The position numbers and the translations under genes were made by a program. A model generated the notes under the pieces. The model had not been told where the DNA came from. It made no database searches and saw only the letters and a list, made by a program, of their open reading frames with translations. DNA of 36,791 bases from Alphaproteobacteria bacterium (GTDB lineage: Bacteria > Pseudomonadota > Alphaproteobacteria > Rhizobiales > Aestuariivirgaceae), in the NCBI GenBank assembly GCA_020441605.1, contig JAGRLX010000040.1, forward strand, positions 1 through 36,791, written 5' to 3'. Below, piece by piece: positions 7,748 through 16,535 of this stretch; the first letter of the stretch is position 1, and each line of letters opens with the position of its first letter.

Positions 7748-9502
7748 TCAATGTCCCAGAATTGTCTTGAGTGCCGCAGTCAGATCTCTTTCGGCCGTGG
7801 CGGTGACTTTGCCGACCCGCCAGGCCACGTGGTGATCAGGCCGTACCAATATGCAGCCAGAATCGCCCACCTCTCGCGCATTGGCCCAATCGCCGGCGTG
7901 ATCCTCGTAGTCGCGGCGCGGTCCGATGACATGCGTCCTGATGTCGACCCCCAGCGCCTGTCCCGCGGCCGCGGCCGCCCTTACCCAGGCCTCGCCACCA
8001 ATGCCGGTGATGAGCGTGAACTTGCCACGGCCGGTTATGTCGAGCGTCGAATGTTGCCGGCCATCATTGTCGAAAACCCAGATATGGGGAATGCGCGCTC
8101 CCGGCCAGGTGGTTGGGAAGTAATGGAGTTCGAGATCGGTGTCGGTGCCAGGCTCCGGCGTACCATCGGCAACGATCGCAGCCGAATGGTAGCGTTGGTT
8201 CATTTCCACACCATGGCAATCGAATTCGTACTTCTTGAATGCAATGGCCTTGCGTAGCGCCTCGCGCTGCTTTTCGGCCTCTTCGCCGGTGTTGCAACGC
8301 GCATCCATGTTGCGCTGGATCTTCTCGTGATCGACACCGCCGTCCATGCCCAAAGCCTGGAAGATCGGGCCGAACTCGGCAATCGACTGATTGGCGCGGG
8401 TCACGATCTGCTTGGCCACGGGTGCGCGTTCATCCGTGTAGGTGTCGAGCAGCTTCGGCGTGGCCTGCCCCTTCAGGACCATCGCCAGCTTCCAGGCAAG
8501 GTTGAACGAATCCTGGATCGAGGTATTGGACCCCAGCCCATTGGATGGCGGATGGCGGTGCGCCGCATCGCCCATGATGAACACGCGGCCCTTCTGCATG
8601 CGCTCGGCATACATGTTGTTGACGGTCCAGGTATTGGCGGAAATGAGATCGATGTTGATATCTGGATCGCCGATAAGCTGGCGGGCGACCGTGGTCGCGA
8701 AGGCTTCGTCCACCTCGGGCGGCGGCTGGTTGATGTCATAGCCCCACACGATCAGCCATTCGTTCCACGGCCGGACCATGCGCACCAAGCCCATGCCGAT
8801 CCCTCCCACGTCAGCGCCGGGCTGCATGACCCAGTAAAGCACCGAGGGGCGATGGGCGACATATTTGGAAAGGTCGGCCTTGAACAGGATGTTCATGGAC
8901 CCGCCCACGCCCATTTTGCCACCATAAGGGAGCCCAGCGTGCTCGGCCACCAGCGAATTGCCCCCGTCGGCGCCCACGAGATACTTGGCGCGCACGGTGA
9001 AGTCCCTGTTGCAGAGCCGGTCGCGGCAGGTGACGGTCACGCCATCACTATCCTGCACATGGGAGAGATATTCGCACGACATGCGCGCCTGCGTGCCGCG
9101 CGAGCATGCCGTCTTGAAGAGCAGCGGCTCCATGAAGGTCTGCGGTAGATCGTTCATGTGGCAGGGCGAGGAGAGATAGTGCTCGGCACGCGACAGGGGA
9201 TGCTTGCCCCAGCTCTTCATGCGGCCAAGTTCCTCGCCCGCGAGGCTGACGCAGAACACGTTTTCGCCCATCAGGTCCTGCTCGGTGGCAAAGTAATAGG
9301 CTTCATCCTCGACGTCGCGGCCGAGATCGCGCAATACCTCCATGCAGCGCTGGTTCGTGATGTGCGCTCGCGGCGTATTGGCGAGCCAGCGGTAGCGGTT
9401 GATCACCAAATTCTCGATGCCATAGGTGGAAAGCAGCGCAGCCGTGGCACTGCCCGCCGGCCCGGTTCCGATGATCATGACGTCCGTGGTGATGTCGGCC
9501 AT
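7748..9502 (-). CDS. FAD-dependent aromatic hydroxylase (TfdB/phenol hydroxylase type), probably resorcinol hydroxylase
   Basis: A 584-residue single-component flavoprotein monooxygenase that uses NAD(P)H and O2 to hydroxylate a phenol ortho to its OH group. Seen directly are GTGPAG (residues 12-17, FAD-binding), LVGADGGNS (the DG motif, binding FAD and NAD(P)H) and FIMGDAAHRHPPSNGLG (the GD motif, ribityl contact). A thioredoxin-like C-terminal region follows, typical of phenol 2-monooxygenase and 2,4-dichlorophenol 6-monooxygenase. It lies between maleylacetate reductase (16-base gap) and the hydroxyquinol dioxygenase (2-base gap), so its product should be hydroxyquinol. This makes resorcinol, or hydroquinone, the likely immediate substrate, as in the flavoprotein resorcinol route of Corynebacterium. 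The start at 9502 has GGGAG upstream. The substrate is inference. Confidence 0.88.
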   Translation of the reverse strand: MADITTDVMIIGTGPAGSATAALLSTYGIENLVINRYRWLANTPRAHITNQRCMEVLRDLGRDVEDEAYYFATEQDLMGENVFCVSLAGEELGRMKSWGKHPLSRAEHYLSSPCHMNDLPQTFMEPLLFKTACSRGTQARMSCEYLSHVQDSDGVTVTCRDRLCNRDFTVRAKYLVGADGGNSLVAEHAGLPYGGKMGVGGSMNILFKADLSKYVAHRPSVLYWVMQPGADVGGIGMGLVRMVRPWNEWLIVWGYDINQPPPEVDEAFATTVARQLIGDPDINIDLISANTWTVNNMYAERMQKGRVFIMGDAAHRHPPSNGLGSNTSIQDSFNLAWKLAMVLKGQATPKLLDTYTDERAPVAKQIVTRANQSIAEFGPIFQALGMDGGVDHEKIQRNMDARCNTGEEAEKQREALRKAIAFKKYEFDCHGVEMNQRYHSAAIVADGTPEPGTDTDLELHYFPTTWPGARIPHIWVFDNDGRQHSTLDITGRGKFTLITGIGGEAWVRAAAAAGQALGVDIRTHVIGPRRDYEDHAGDWANAREVGDSGCILVRPDHHVAWRVGKVTATAERDLTAALKTILGH

Positions 9503-9518
9503 CTCAAGTCACTCCCGT

Positions 9519-10559
9519 TCAGTCCTTGGGTTTCCGCCCATAATAAGCATCATCCAGCAGCTTGCGGATTGCGTCACGCTGCAGCGGCCGCGGATTTGGA
9601 TAGGGATTGGCGGCCGCGATGTCGGCGGCCCTGTCCAAGCCCTCCTCCGGCATGCCAAGTTCCCTGAGCGAGACCGGCGCACCCAGGCTCTTTGCCAGAT
9701 CGAACAGCCCCCCGGCCGCCGACGTGGCGCCCATTGCCCGCGCGGCGCGGACCATGGCCTCCCGAGTCGCCGGGGCATTATAGGCGGTGGCATGCGGCAG
9801 GATCACCGTGTGCGTTTCGGCATGCGGCATGTTGAAGGTTCCACCCAGGACGTGGCACAGCTTGTGATGAAGCGCCATGGCGGCGCTGCCGAGCACCGCG
9901 CCGCACAGCCATGCACCGTAGAGCGCCTCGTCCTGTCCCTCCCCGCCCTTCGGCAAGGCCGCGGCCAGGGCCCGAATGCCCTCCTCCGCCATGAGCGAAA
10001 CGATGGGATTGCCATCGACTGCATACAGGCCCTCGATCGCATGGGCGATGGCATTCATGCCCGAGGTGGCGGCAAATTGCGGCGGCAGCGTCGCCAGGAG
10101 ATCGGGATCATAGATCACGGCCTCCGGCTGGATCTTTGGATCGCGTTTCGTGGTTTTGGCGCCATCCTGCGTCTCGCCCAGAATGTTGGTCATCTCGGAT
10201 CCGGCATAGCTGGTCGGAATGACAAGCTGTGGCAGGTCGGTGCGAAAGGCGATGGCCTTGCCGAGTCCGGTTGATGAACCGCCGCCCAGCGCTATGGTGC
10301 CGTCGCATCCCTCGGCCTTCACGATGGCCATGGCATCCTCGGTGACCTCGACCGGCGTATGCATCGCGGCTCCCGCGAAGGCCACACCACCAGTCGCCGC
10401 AACGAGTCGCTGGCCGGACCCGGCCTGCTGGGCGGTCGTGATGACAAGCGGACGCCTGATGCCGAGGCGGGCGGCCTCGCTGCCAACCTCAGCTATCCTG
10501 CCGCGTCCGAAGACGACCCGTGTCGGCAAGGCCGAATAGACGAATGACCCGAGTGACAT
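9519..10559 (-). CDS. maleylacetate reductase
   Basis: A 346-residue member of the iron-type alcohol dehydrogenase superfamily, maleylacetate reductase branch. It reduces maleylacetate to 3-oxoadipate with NAD(P)H, feeding the ring-cleavage product into the beta-ketoadipate route. Evidence includes the nucleotide-binding ALGGGSSTGLGKAIA block, PTSYAGSEMTNILGET, GMNAIAHAIEGLYA and LHHKLCHVLGGTFNMPHAETH, the His-rich region of this family. The length (about 350) and the absence of the longer C-terminal part of Fe-alcohol dehydrogenases fit. It starts 3 bases after the LivM-type permease stop and is followed by the hydroxylase, so it is the first catabolic gene after the transporter. Later 3-oxoadipate steps (CoA transferase, thiolase) are not in the window. 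Confidence 0.93.
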   Translation of the reverse strand: MSLGSFVYSALPTRVVFGRGRIAEVGSEAARLGIRRPLVITTAQQAGSGQRLVAATGGVAFAGAAMHTPVEVTEDAMAIVKAEGCDGTIALGGGSSTGLGKAIAFRTDLPQLVIPTSYAGSEMTNILGETQDGAKTTKRDPKIQPEAVIYDPDLLATLPPQFAATSGMNAIAHAIEGLYAVDGNPIVSLMAEEGIRALAAALPKGGEGQDEALYGAWLCGAVLGSAAMALHHKLCHVLGGTFNMPHAETHTVILPHATAYNAPATREAMVRAARAMGATSAAGGLFDLAKSLGAPVSLRELGMPEEGLDRAADIAAANPYPNPRPLQRDAIRKLLDDAYYGRKPKD

Positions 10560-10562
10560 GCC

Positions 10563-11567
10563 CTACTCCTTCTGGACAACATGATAGCCGGTCGGGAACA
10601 GTGAGATCTTCCAGCGCTGCGCCACGTAGCCCCATATACCCTTGGGCGCCACCAGCATGATGACGATGGCGAGAAGACCCAGGATCATCAGATAGATGCT
10701 GCCGAGGTCGGCGAGAAATTCGCGCAAGAGGAAATAGACCAGCGTGCCAACGATGGGGCCCTCGATGGTGCCGATGCCCCCGATGACGACGATGAAGATG
10801 ACGAAGGCCGTGTAGTCATTGACACTGAAGGCCGCGTCCGGCGAGACGCGAAGCTTCTGGAGGGTGATAAGGGAGCCGACCATTGCCGTGACGCCTGCCA
10901 CCGTGATGTAGACCAGATACTTGATCTTGCCGATGTCGATGCCCAGGCTTGACGAGGCCACCTCGCTGTCGCGGATGGCGGTCAGCGCCAGGCCGATCCG
11001 CGATCGGAGCAGCAGATAGACGATGGCGAGTGCCCCGACACCGAGTGTCAGCGCCAGCCAGAAGATGGTCGCCTCGCGCCAGAACTTGGTTGCGCCGAGG
11101 ATCTTCATGACATTGACGGGAAGGCTGATGCCGGAGCCGCCGCCCAGCACCGTCACCTGTGCGGCAACGAGCCGGAAGACTTCCGCCACCACCCAGGTGC
11201 CGATGGCGAAATAAGCCCCTTGCAACCGGAAAACCAGCTTGCCCACGGGCAGCGCCAGGATCACGCCGGCAAGCCCCGCCAACGGCACGGCGAAAAGCGG
11301 GTGAATGCCGAGAAACAGCCCGGTCGTCATCATCACATAGACACCAAGACCCACATAGGCCTGCTGTCCGACGGAGACGAGACCGGTATATCCAGCCAGC
11401 AGATTCCACAGGCTCGCCAGGGCGATGTAGACCATGAATTCGCCAAGAAGCCGCAGGTTCGCCGTCGACCCCCACCATGGGGCGGCGAACAGGCTGACGA
11501 TGACGGCGAGGGCCAGCAAGCCGGCGATGCGGCTCACCGTGGTGGCACGGGTAACGCGGTCACTCAT
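10563..11567 (-). CDS. LivM-type branched-chain amino acid/aromatic ABC transporter permease
   Basis: A 334-residue inner-membrane permease of the HAAT (branched-chain amino acid) ABC family, with about ten hydrophobic segments. The EAA-like loop region before SSSLGIDIGKIKYLVY and VIFIVVIGGIGTIEGPIVGT are typical of LivM. The true start is the ATG at 11567, overlapping the LivH stop by one base (TGATG); a longer reading runs inside LivH in another frame. It pairs with the LivH-type permease to form the channel. Because maleylacetate reductase starts only 3 bases downstream and the other hydroxyquinol genes follow, the system probably imports the aromatic substrate or its precursor rather than leucine. 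Confidence 0.92.
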   Translation of the reverse strand: MSDRVTRATTVSRIAGLLALAVIVSLFAAPWWGSTANLRLLGEFMVYIALASLWNLLAGYTGLVSVGQQAYVGLGVYVMMTTGLFLGIHPLFAVPLAGLAGVILALPVGKLVFRLQGAYFAIGTWVVAEVFRLVAAQVTVLGGGSGISLPVNVMKILGATKFWREATIFWLALTLGVGALAIVYLLLRSRIGLALTAIRDSEVASSSLGIDIGKIKYLVYITVAGVTAMVGSLITLQKLRVSPDAAFSVNDYTAFVIFIVVIGGIGTIEGPIVGTLVYFLLREFLADLGSIYLMILGLLAIVIMLVAPKGIWGYVAQRWKISLFPTGYHVVQKE

Positions 11568-12436
11568 CAGTTGATCCTCGGAAACAGGCCGCGCGGCCGG
11601 ATGGCAAGCACCAGCAGGAACACGAGGTGGCCCGCCAGGACTTGCCAGCCGGGATTGAGCTGCGCGCCGACGGCCTGACTGACGCCAAGGATCACGCCGC
11701 CGATGAGCGTGCCCCAGAGGTTCCCCAGCCCGCCGATGATCACAGCTTCGAAACCGAAGATCAGCCGCCCCGGTCCCATGAACGGATCGAAGTTGGCGCG
11801 GATACCGAGGAACACGCCGGCAATCGCGACGACACCGAGACAAAGCGCCATGGCCCAGGCATAGACCTTGTGCTTGTCGAGCCCCATCAACAACGCGGTT
11901 TCGGCGTCGTCCGACGTGGCGCGAAAGGCGCGGCCCAGGGCGGTGCGATAGAACAGATATTGCAGCCCGCCGATGACGGCGATGGCCGTCACAAGCTGGA
12001 GAAGCGGTAGGTAACCGATGTCGACACCAGGCAGCAGCGGGAAGCTCGCCGTTTCGATCGGGCCGGCATTGAGCTTGCGGCTGTCGGCGGTATAGCCCTC
12101 AAGCAACGCATTCTGGATGATCACCGACAGCCCGAAGGTCACCAGCAGCGGCGGCAGGATGTCGCCGCCCAGCGTGCGGTTGAGGATGCCGCGCTGCAAC
12201 CCATAACCCAACGCCATGGCGACCGGCACGACGATGATGAGACTGAACAGTGGATTGAGCCCGGTGCCCTGCACCACCGTCCAGGCGATGAAGGCAACAG
12301 CGACGATCAGATCGCCATGGGCGATATTGACGAGCCGCATGACTCCGAAGATGAGCGACAGGCCAGCTGCGAACAATGCGTAGAGCCCGCCGACCAGGAT
12401 GCCCTGAATGATGATGTTGATCCAAACCATCTGCAC
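11567..12436 (-). CDS. LivH-type branched-chain amino acid/aromatic ABC transporter permease
   Basis: A 289-residue integral membrane permease of the LivH type. Family marks are GILVGGLYALFAAGLSLIFG and RLVNIAHGDLIV near the N-terminus, GRAFRATSDDAETALLMGLD (the EAA loop that contacts the ATPases) and FEAVIIGGLGNLWGTLIGGV. The reading frame opens with GTG at 12436 directly after the LivF stop; an ATG at 12430 is the alternative, and GGGA upstream favours the GTG by spacing. The one-base overlap with the LivM gene implies coupled translation. It is the partner of the LivM-type permease in the putative aromatic importer. Confidence 0.92.
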   Translation of the reverse strand: MQMVWINIIIQGILVGGLYALFAAGLSLIFGVMRLVNIAHGDLIVAVAFIAWTVVQGTGLNPLFSLIIVVPVAMALGYGLQRGILNRTLGGDILPPLLVTFGLSVIIQNALLEGYTADSRKLNAGPIETASFPLLPGVDIGYLPLLQLVTAIAVIGGLQYLFYRTALGRAFRATSDDAETALLMGLDKHKVYAWAMALCLGVVAIAGVFLGIRANFDPFMGPGRLIFGFEAVIIGGLGNLWGTLIGGVILGVSQAVGAQLNPGWQVLAGHLVFLLVLAIRPRGLFPRIN

Positions 12437-13141
12437 TCAGGTCCCGAAATACGCCGCGGAGATCTGATCCTTGGTGAAGGCGCCCGGAGTACCCTCCAGC
12501 GAGACGTGCCCCTCCTGCAGGCACATGAAGTGATTGACGGTGCCAAGGGCGCGCGTCACGTCCTGCTCCACCAGGATCGCTGACATGCCGTTCCCGACGA
12601 TCTTTGGCAGGAGGTCATAGAGGTCCTTGATGACGATGGGCGCAAGTCCGAGGCTCAGTTCGTCGAGCAGGATCAGTTCCGGATTGGCCATCAGCGCCCG
12701 GCCGATCGCCACCATCTGCTGCTGGCCGCCGGAAAGAGACGTCGATGGTGCCTGGCGCTTTTCCCTGAGGATCGGAAAGAGACCATAGACGGCATTGAGG
12801 TCCCACGGCCCCTTGCGCCTCACATTGCCGCCCAGCACCAGGTTTTCCTCGACCGAAAGCGATGGAAACAGTCTCCGGCCTTCCGGCACCATGGCGATGC
12901 CCCGGGCCACGATGTCATTGGCAGATGATCCGAGGATCTCCTGGCCTTTGAAGCGGATCGCTCCACTCTTCTTGCGCAGCAACCCGCAGATGCAACGGAG
13001 AAGCGCACTCTTGCCGGCGCCATTGGCGCCGATAAGGGCCAGCATTTCGCCCGGCTTCAGCGCCAAGGACACACCGAACAGCACCTGCGCGTCGCCATAA
13101 AAGGCCTCGAGATTCTCGACCGCGAGAACCGCGTCAGTCAT
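12437..13141 (-). CDS. LivF-type ABC transporter ATP-binding protein
   Basis: A 234-residue ATPase of the branched-chain amino acid ABC family. Walker A GANGAGKS is followed by the Q-loop region (MVPEGRRLFPSLSVEENL, the LivF hallmark), signature LSGGQQQMVAIGRALM and Walker B LILLDELSLGL. Walker A has Ser-Ala (GAGKSALL) where GKSTLL is usual, a mild change. The gene starts with ATG at 13141 and overlaps the LivG-type gene by 8 bases (ATGACTGA). LivF and LivG form the ATPase heterodimer that powers the permease pair. Confidence 0.93.
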   Translation of the reverse strand: MTDAVLAVENLEAFYGDAQVLFGVSLALKPGEMLALIGANGAGKSALLRCICGLLRKKSGAIRFKGQEILGSSANDIVARGIAMVPEGRRLFPSLSVEENLVLGGNVRRKGPWDLNAVYGLFPILREKRQAPSTSLSGGQQQMVAIGRALMANPELILLDELSLGLAPIVIKDLYDLLPKIVGNGMSAILVEQDVTRALGTVNHFMCLQEGHVSLEGTPGAFTKDQISAAYFGT

Positions 13142-13853
13142 GTGCGTCCTCTCCCAGATAGACAGACTTCACGTCGGCGCTGTTCATCACCGCATCAGGT
13201 TCTCCGTCGGCGATCAGTGCGCCGAAATTGAGAACCACGAGCCGCTGGGCCACCGAGAGCAGCGCATGCACAACATGCTCGATCCACACGATGGTAACGC
13301 CCGAAGCGTGGACGTCGCGGATGGCCGAGAGCAACGACTGGCATTCGCGTTCGGTGAGACCGCCGGCGATTTCGTCAAGCAGCAGCAATTCGGGATCGGT
13401 CGCCAGGGCCCGTGCCATTTCCAGCCGCTTGCGTTCAAGCAGTGAGATCGAGCCCGCGAACTGGTTAGCCTTAGCCTTCATGCCGGTAAGCTCCAGGACC
13501 CGCAGTGCATGGCTCTCGGCATCGTCGCCGTGGCGGCCAAAGGCAGCACCGACCAGGATATTCTCGAACACGGTCATGCCGACGAAAGGATGGGGCACCT
13601 GGAAGGAACGGGATATTCCCCGCCGGCAGCGTTCGGCAGCGCCCAGCTTGGTGATGTCCTCGTCCTTGAACATCACGCGGCCTGAATCAGCCCTCACCGT
13701 CCCGGCAACCAGATTGAAAAGCGTCGTCTTGCCTGCACCATTCGGGCCGAGGATGCCGACGACCTCTCCTTTGGCGACGGCAAGGCTCACGGCGTCGGTA
13801 ACCACCAACGCGCCGTAGCGCTTGTTGAGCGTTTCAAGAGCGAGCAGGGTCAT
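13134..13853 (-). CDS. LivG-type ABC transporter ATP-binding protein
   Basis: A 239-residue ATPase of the LivG type. Walker A GPNGAGKTTLFN, CRRGISRSFQVPHPFVGMTVFENI (the LivG-specific Q-loop block), a degenerate signature SISLLERKRLEMARALA in place of LSGGQQ, and Walker B LLLLDEIAGGL are visible. The degenerate signature is common in LivG. The start is the ATG at 13853; upstream codons extend only to a TTG and would add no conserved sequence. The ribosome binding site is weak. The gene follows the binding-protein gene by 52 bases on the same strand. Confidence 0.92.
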   Translation of the reverse strand: MTLLALETLNKRYGALVVTDAVSLAVAKGEVVGILGPNGAGKTTLFNLVAGTVRADSGRVMFKDEDITKLGAAERCRRGISRSFQVPHPFVGMTVFENILVGAAFGRHGDDAESHALRVLELTGMKAKANQFAGSISLLERKRLEMARALATDPELLLLDEIAGGLTERECQSLLSAIRDVHASGVTIVWIEHVVHALLSVAQRLVVLNFGALIADGEPDAVMNSADVKSVYLGEDAHD

Positions 13854-13905
13854 CGGCAACGGCCGGGGGCAGCCCGCCAAAGGCTACCCCCTTGATGTCA
13901 ATCCA

Positions 13906-15165
13906 TCAGCCGAGCGTACGGACTTTGCCCGCCGTCGGGATTTCCGGGTGCTGCACATTGGTCGTGATCACCAGATCGAAGCCCTTGTCCGTCTTGGTCC
14001 ACTGCCCGCCGACGAGCGGCGTCTTGCACACGTTCTTCACCGGATTGTTCGGGCCGCCCTTCCATGAAATCGGGCCGATGATGGTATCGAGTTCGGTCTC
14101 GGTTACGGCCTGCAACACCGATTCCGGATCGTTGAGATCCTTGGCACGCTTGACCACGTCGAAGGCCAGTTCGAACAACGCATGAGCGAATCCGAGGGGT
14201 TGGGTCCATGGCTTGCCCGTGCCGGCGGCATAGGCTTCACACAGCTCCCTCGCCGTCTGTCCGGTGAGGCTGGACTTGAACGGATGGTTGGGAGACCACC
14301 AGATTTCCGTGGTAAGGCCATCACCACGGTCGCCGAGGGCCTCGACCGACGACGGGAAGAGCAGCGCCTTGCCCACCGTCACCACCTTCGGATTGAAGCC
14401 TTGCTGGGCGGCCTGGCTCCAGAACGTGGCGAAGTCCGGCGGGATCATCACACCCGTTACGATTTCGACGCCAGCTTCCTTGAACGCCGCAATCTGCGAG
14501 GAGAAGTCATTGTTGAGCTGCTGGTAGCGGCCCGGATCGATGAGCTTGTAGCCAGCCTGCGCCAGCGGCCCGGGGAGACCGACATTCGGATCGCCCCAGG
14601 CATTGCCATCGGCATCGTTGGGGAACAGCCCGCCCACGACCTTCGCCGCCCCCGAGGCATCCCAGATGCCGAGGAAGTTCGCGATCACGTCCTCGAGTCC
14701 CCAGAAGCAGTGATAGGTCCATTTGAAACCGGTCGCAGGGTCACCGCCACGCCCGAAGAAATAGGGTTGCCATGGCGCATCGTCGGTGATGCAGGGAACG
14801 CCATTGAGTTCCGCCTGGTCGGCCACCGGATTGGTAGTGTCCGGCGTGCCCTTGGCGAGGAGCAATTGCACCTGATCTTTCTCGATAAGTTCTGTGGCAA
14901 CTTCCGCAGCCCGGTTCGGATTGGACTGCGAATCCTTCTGGATGATCTCCACCGGCACCGGCAGGCCAGCCATCACATCTTTCAGTCCCTCCACGACCCA
15001 GCTCGTCGCCTCGCCGAAACCGGCGATGGGACCAGTCACCGGGCCGACCTTGCCGATCTTGAAGACATCGGCGGCATAGGCCCGGCGCAGAATGGCTGGC
15101 GCCGCAATGAACCCGGCACCGGCCTTGAGCAGCGTGCGGCGGTTCGGTCTCAGGATTGCCTTCAT
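13906..15165 (-). CDS. ABC transporter substrate-binding protein (LivK-like), Tat-type signal
   Basis: A 419-residue periplasmic binding protein of the branched-chain amino acid (peripla_BP_6) family. The N-terminus carries a twin-arginine type signal, NRRTLLKAGAGFIAAPAIL, with probable cleavage after AYA, near residue 34. The mature part starts FKIGKVGPVTGPIAGFGEA, the ligand-binding opening of this family. Export by Tat implies folding before export. The ATG at 15165 is chosen because GGGAGGA lies 6 bases upstream. It is the first gene of a co-directional chain of nine or ten genes (transporter, then hydroxyquinol enzymes, then perhaps the diol dehydratase), so the ligand is probably an aromatic acid or phenol. 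That ligand is inferred from context only. Confidence 0.9.
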   Translation of the reverse strand: MKAILRPNRRTLLKAGAGFIAAPAILRRAYAADVFKIGKVGPVTGPIAGFGEATSWVVEGLKDVMAGLPVPVEIIQKDSQSNPNRAAEVATELIEKDQVQLLLAKGTPDTTNPVADQAELNGVPCITDDAPWQPYFFGRGGDPATGFKWTYHCFWGLEDVIANFLGIWDASGAAKVVGGLFPNDADGNAWGDPNVGLPGPLAQAGYKLIDPGRYQQLNNDFSSQIAAFKEAGVEIVTGVMIPPDFATFWSQAAQQGFNPKVVTVGKALLFPSSVEALGDRGDGLTTEIWWSPNHPFKSSLTGQTARELCEAYAAGTGKPWTQPLGFAHALFELAFDVVKRAKDLNDPESVLQAVTETELDTIIGPISWKGGPNNPVKNVCKTPLVGGQWTKTDKGFDLVITTNVQHPEIPTAGKVRTLG

Positions 15166-15641
15166 TAGTTCCTCCCTCAGTCTCATCCGTTATTGATTCT
15201 GATCTTTCTGGCACGTTCCGCGGTGGATAATGGCGGCCGCGGAACATTTCGTCTGGAACAGCGTCCCACATAGCGGTGCGAGTGGACATCATTTTCGGCA
15301 GGCGGCAGTACATTTGCCGTGATGCGCCAGCCTGCTAGCACGAGGCCTCCCCAATTCCGCTGGTTCCGATGTGATGAACTCTCATCGCAGCCTCCGAAGC
15401 CGTCAAGCGGTTTGTGAGCCGCCGGGGCACCCCGGGCGCTGCGCAAGGCGCGTCTGCGGCGTGAACGGCCACAACGTCACATTGCGCCGATGCGCTCCTG
15501 CCTCGTACACAACTGTCTTGCCCGACATCTTATGGATCCATCACTCGCTTTTCCTGGGACGACAAACACCATACTTTAGCCGCTGCGCCGATCGCCCATG
15601 GCCAACTCCCCTTCGGTCGGGAGCAGACGCAGCCGCTCGAT
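15166..15641 (-). other. 476-base intergenic region upstream of the aromatic operon
   Basis: No credible gene is visible: the short open frames here have no conserved-looking composition and no ribosome binding sites. The right end should contain the terminator of the 18509-15642 unit; CTCCC (15606-15610) with GGGAG (15619-15623) is a weak stem without a T-run. The left end holds the control region of the transporter/hydroxyquinol operon, including GGAAC-type repeats at 15215-15260. I found no promoter there that I trust. No regulator gene for the aromatic operon is adjacent. Confidence 0.6.
15215..15260. promoter_or_regulatory. candidate operator: GTTCCGCGG inverted repeat plus extra half-site
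   Basis: A perfect 9-base inverted repeat, GTTCCGCGG (15215-15223) and CCGCGGAAC (15237-15245), has a 13-base spacer. GGAACA occurs at 15241-15246 and again at 15255-15260, giving a third GGAAC half-site. It lies 50-95 bases upstream of the binding-protein ATG at 15165, where a regulator of the uptake/hydroxyquinol operon would bind. As RNA it could also form a GC-rich hairpin in the leader. The cognate regulator is not identified; the IclR protein at 18601 is a possibility, though its own intergenic region lacks this motif. Confidence 0.45.
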
Positions 15642-16535
15642 CTAGAGAAATTTCCTCAAATGCTCCATCACCTTCGCTCTCAGGCTCTTCTTCTTCTCCT
15701 CATCCCAACTCATGAAACCCTGGTTTGACTTGAACCCAAGTCGACCTGCCGCCACCAGGTCTTCGAGATAAGGGCTGGGCTTGCCCGACGACTCGAGATC
15801 AGCCAGCACCTGCTTGTGGATGTCGAGCGTCAGATCGGTGCCGACCAGGTCGGCGTTGGCCAGCGGTCCCAGCACGGCGAGCCGGCGGCCGAAGCTGTTC
15901 TGCACCACGAGGTCGACGGTCTCCGCATCGCACACGCCGCGCTCCACCAACGAGATCGCCTCGCGCCACAGGGCATGCTGAAGGCGGTTGCCGACGAAGC
16001 CCGGCACGTCCTTCTTCACATGGACGGCAACCTTGCCGAGACCGCGCAGCAGTGAAATCATCTGCTGTACACTCTCGGGCGACGCGCCTTCCGTCTCGAT
16101 GACTTCGACCAGCGGCACGACATAGGGCGGGTTCCACCAGTGGGTCCCCAACACCCGATCCTTTGTCGTGACCCGCGCGGCAACAGCCCTGATCGGGATG
16201 ACCGAGGTGTTGGAGCAGAGCAGCGCCCGGCGTGGCGCCGCTGCCTCGAGATCGGCGAAGATCCTCTGCTTCAGTTCCAGCTTCTCCGGTGCCGCCTCGA
16301 TAATGATGTCGGCAGTGCGGGCCGCTTCTTCCAAGGTTGCAACCGCTGTCACACGGTCAGCCGCCGCTTCGCCCTTGCCGAGAGACTTGAGGGTTTCCGC
16401 GACGCGCTTCTTGGCGCTTGCCAGCACGTCCGGAAAGACATCCGTGATGCTTACCTCATGACCGCCGTCAGCAAAGACCACCGCGAGTCCGTGCCCCATC
16501 AACCCCGCGCCGATGATCGCGACCCTGTTCATCAT
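15642..16535 (-). CDS. 3-hydroxyacyl-CoA dehydrogenase family NAD-binding oxidoreductase
   Basis: A 297-residue enzyme of the 3-hydroxyacyl-CoA dehydrogenase family: an N-terminal Rossmann fold with GAGLMGHGLA (residues 9-18), the catalytic His block GTHWWNPPYVVPLVEV, and KKDVPGFVGNRLQHALWREA at the domain junction. The C-terminal helical domain follows, at the normal total length for the single-domain form. The NPPYxxPLVEV motif is shared with lambda-crystallin/L-gulonate 3-dehydrogenase and carnitine dehydrogenase relatives, so the substrate may be a free 3-hydroxy acid rather than a CoA ester. It starts with ATGATG at 16535 overlapping the SDR stop, and is the last gene of the unit that begins with the cyclase. 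Confidence 0.87.
   Translation of the reverse strand: MMNRVAIIGAGLMGHGLAVVFADGGHEVSITDVFPDVLASAKKRVAETLKSLGKGEAAADRVTAVATLEEAARTADIIIEAAPEKLELKQRIFADLEAAAPRRALLCSNTSVIPIRAVAARVTTKDRVLGTHWWNPPYVVPLVEVIETEGASPESVQQMISLLRGLGKVAVHVKKDVPGFVGNRLQHALWREAISLVERGVCDAETVDLVVQNSFGRRLAVLGPLANADLVGTDLTLDIHKQVLADLESSGKPSPYLEDLVAAGRLGFKSNQGFMSWDEEKKKSLRAKVMEHLRKFL

Noticed and set aside
15371..15715. Possible 114-codon gene in the long intergenic region
   Set aside because: It has no ribosome binding site, overlaps the end of the dehydrogenase gene on the other strand, and its composition (Arg/Ser/Pro/His rich) is that of a chance frame.
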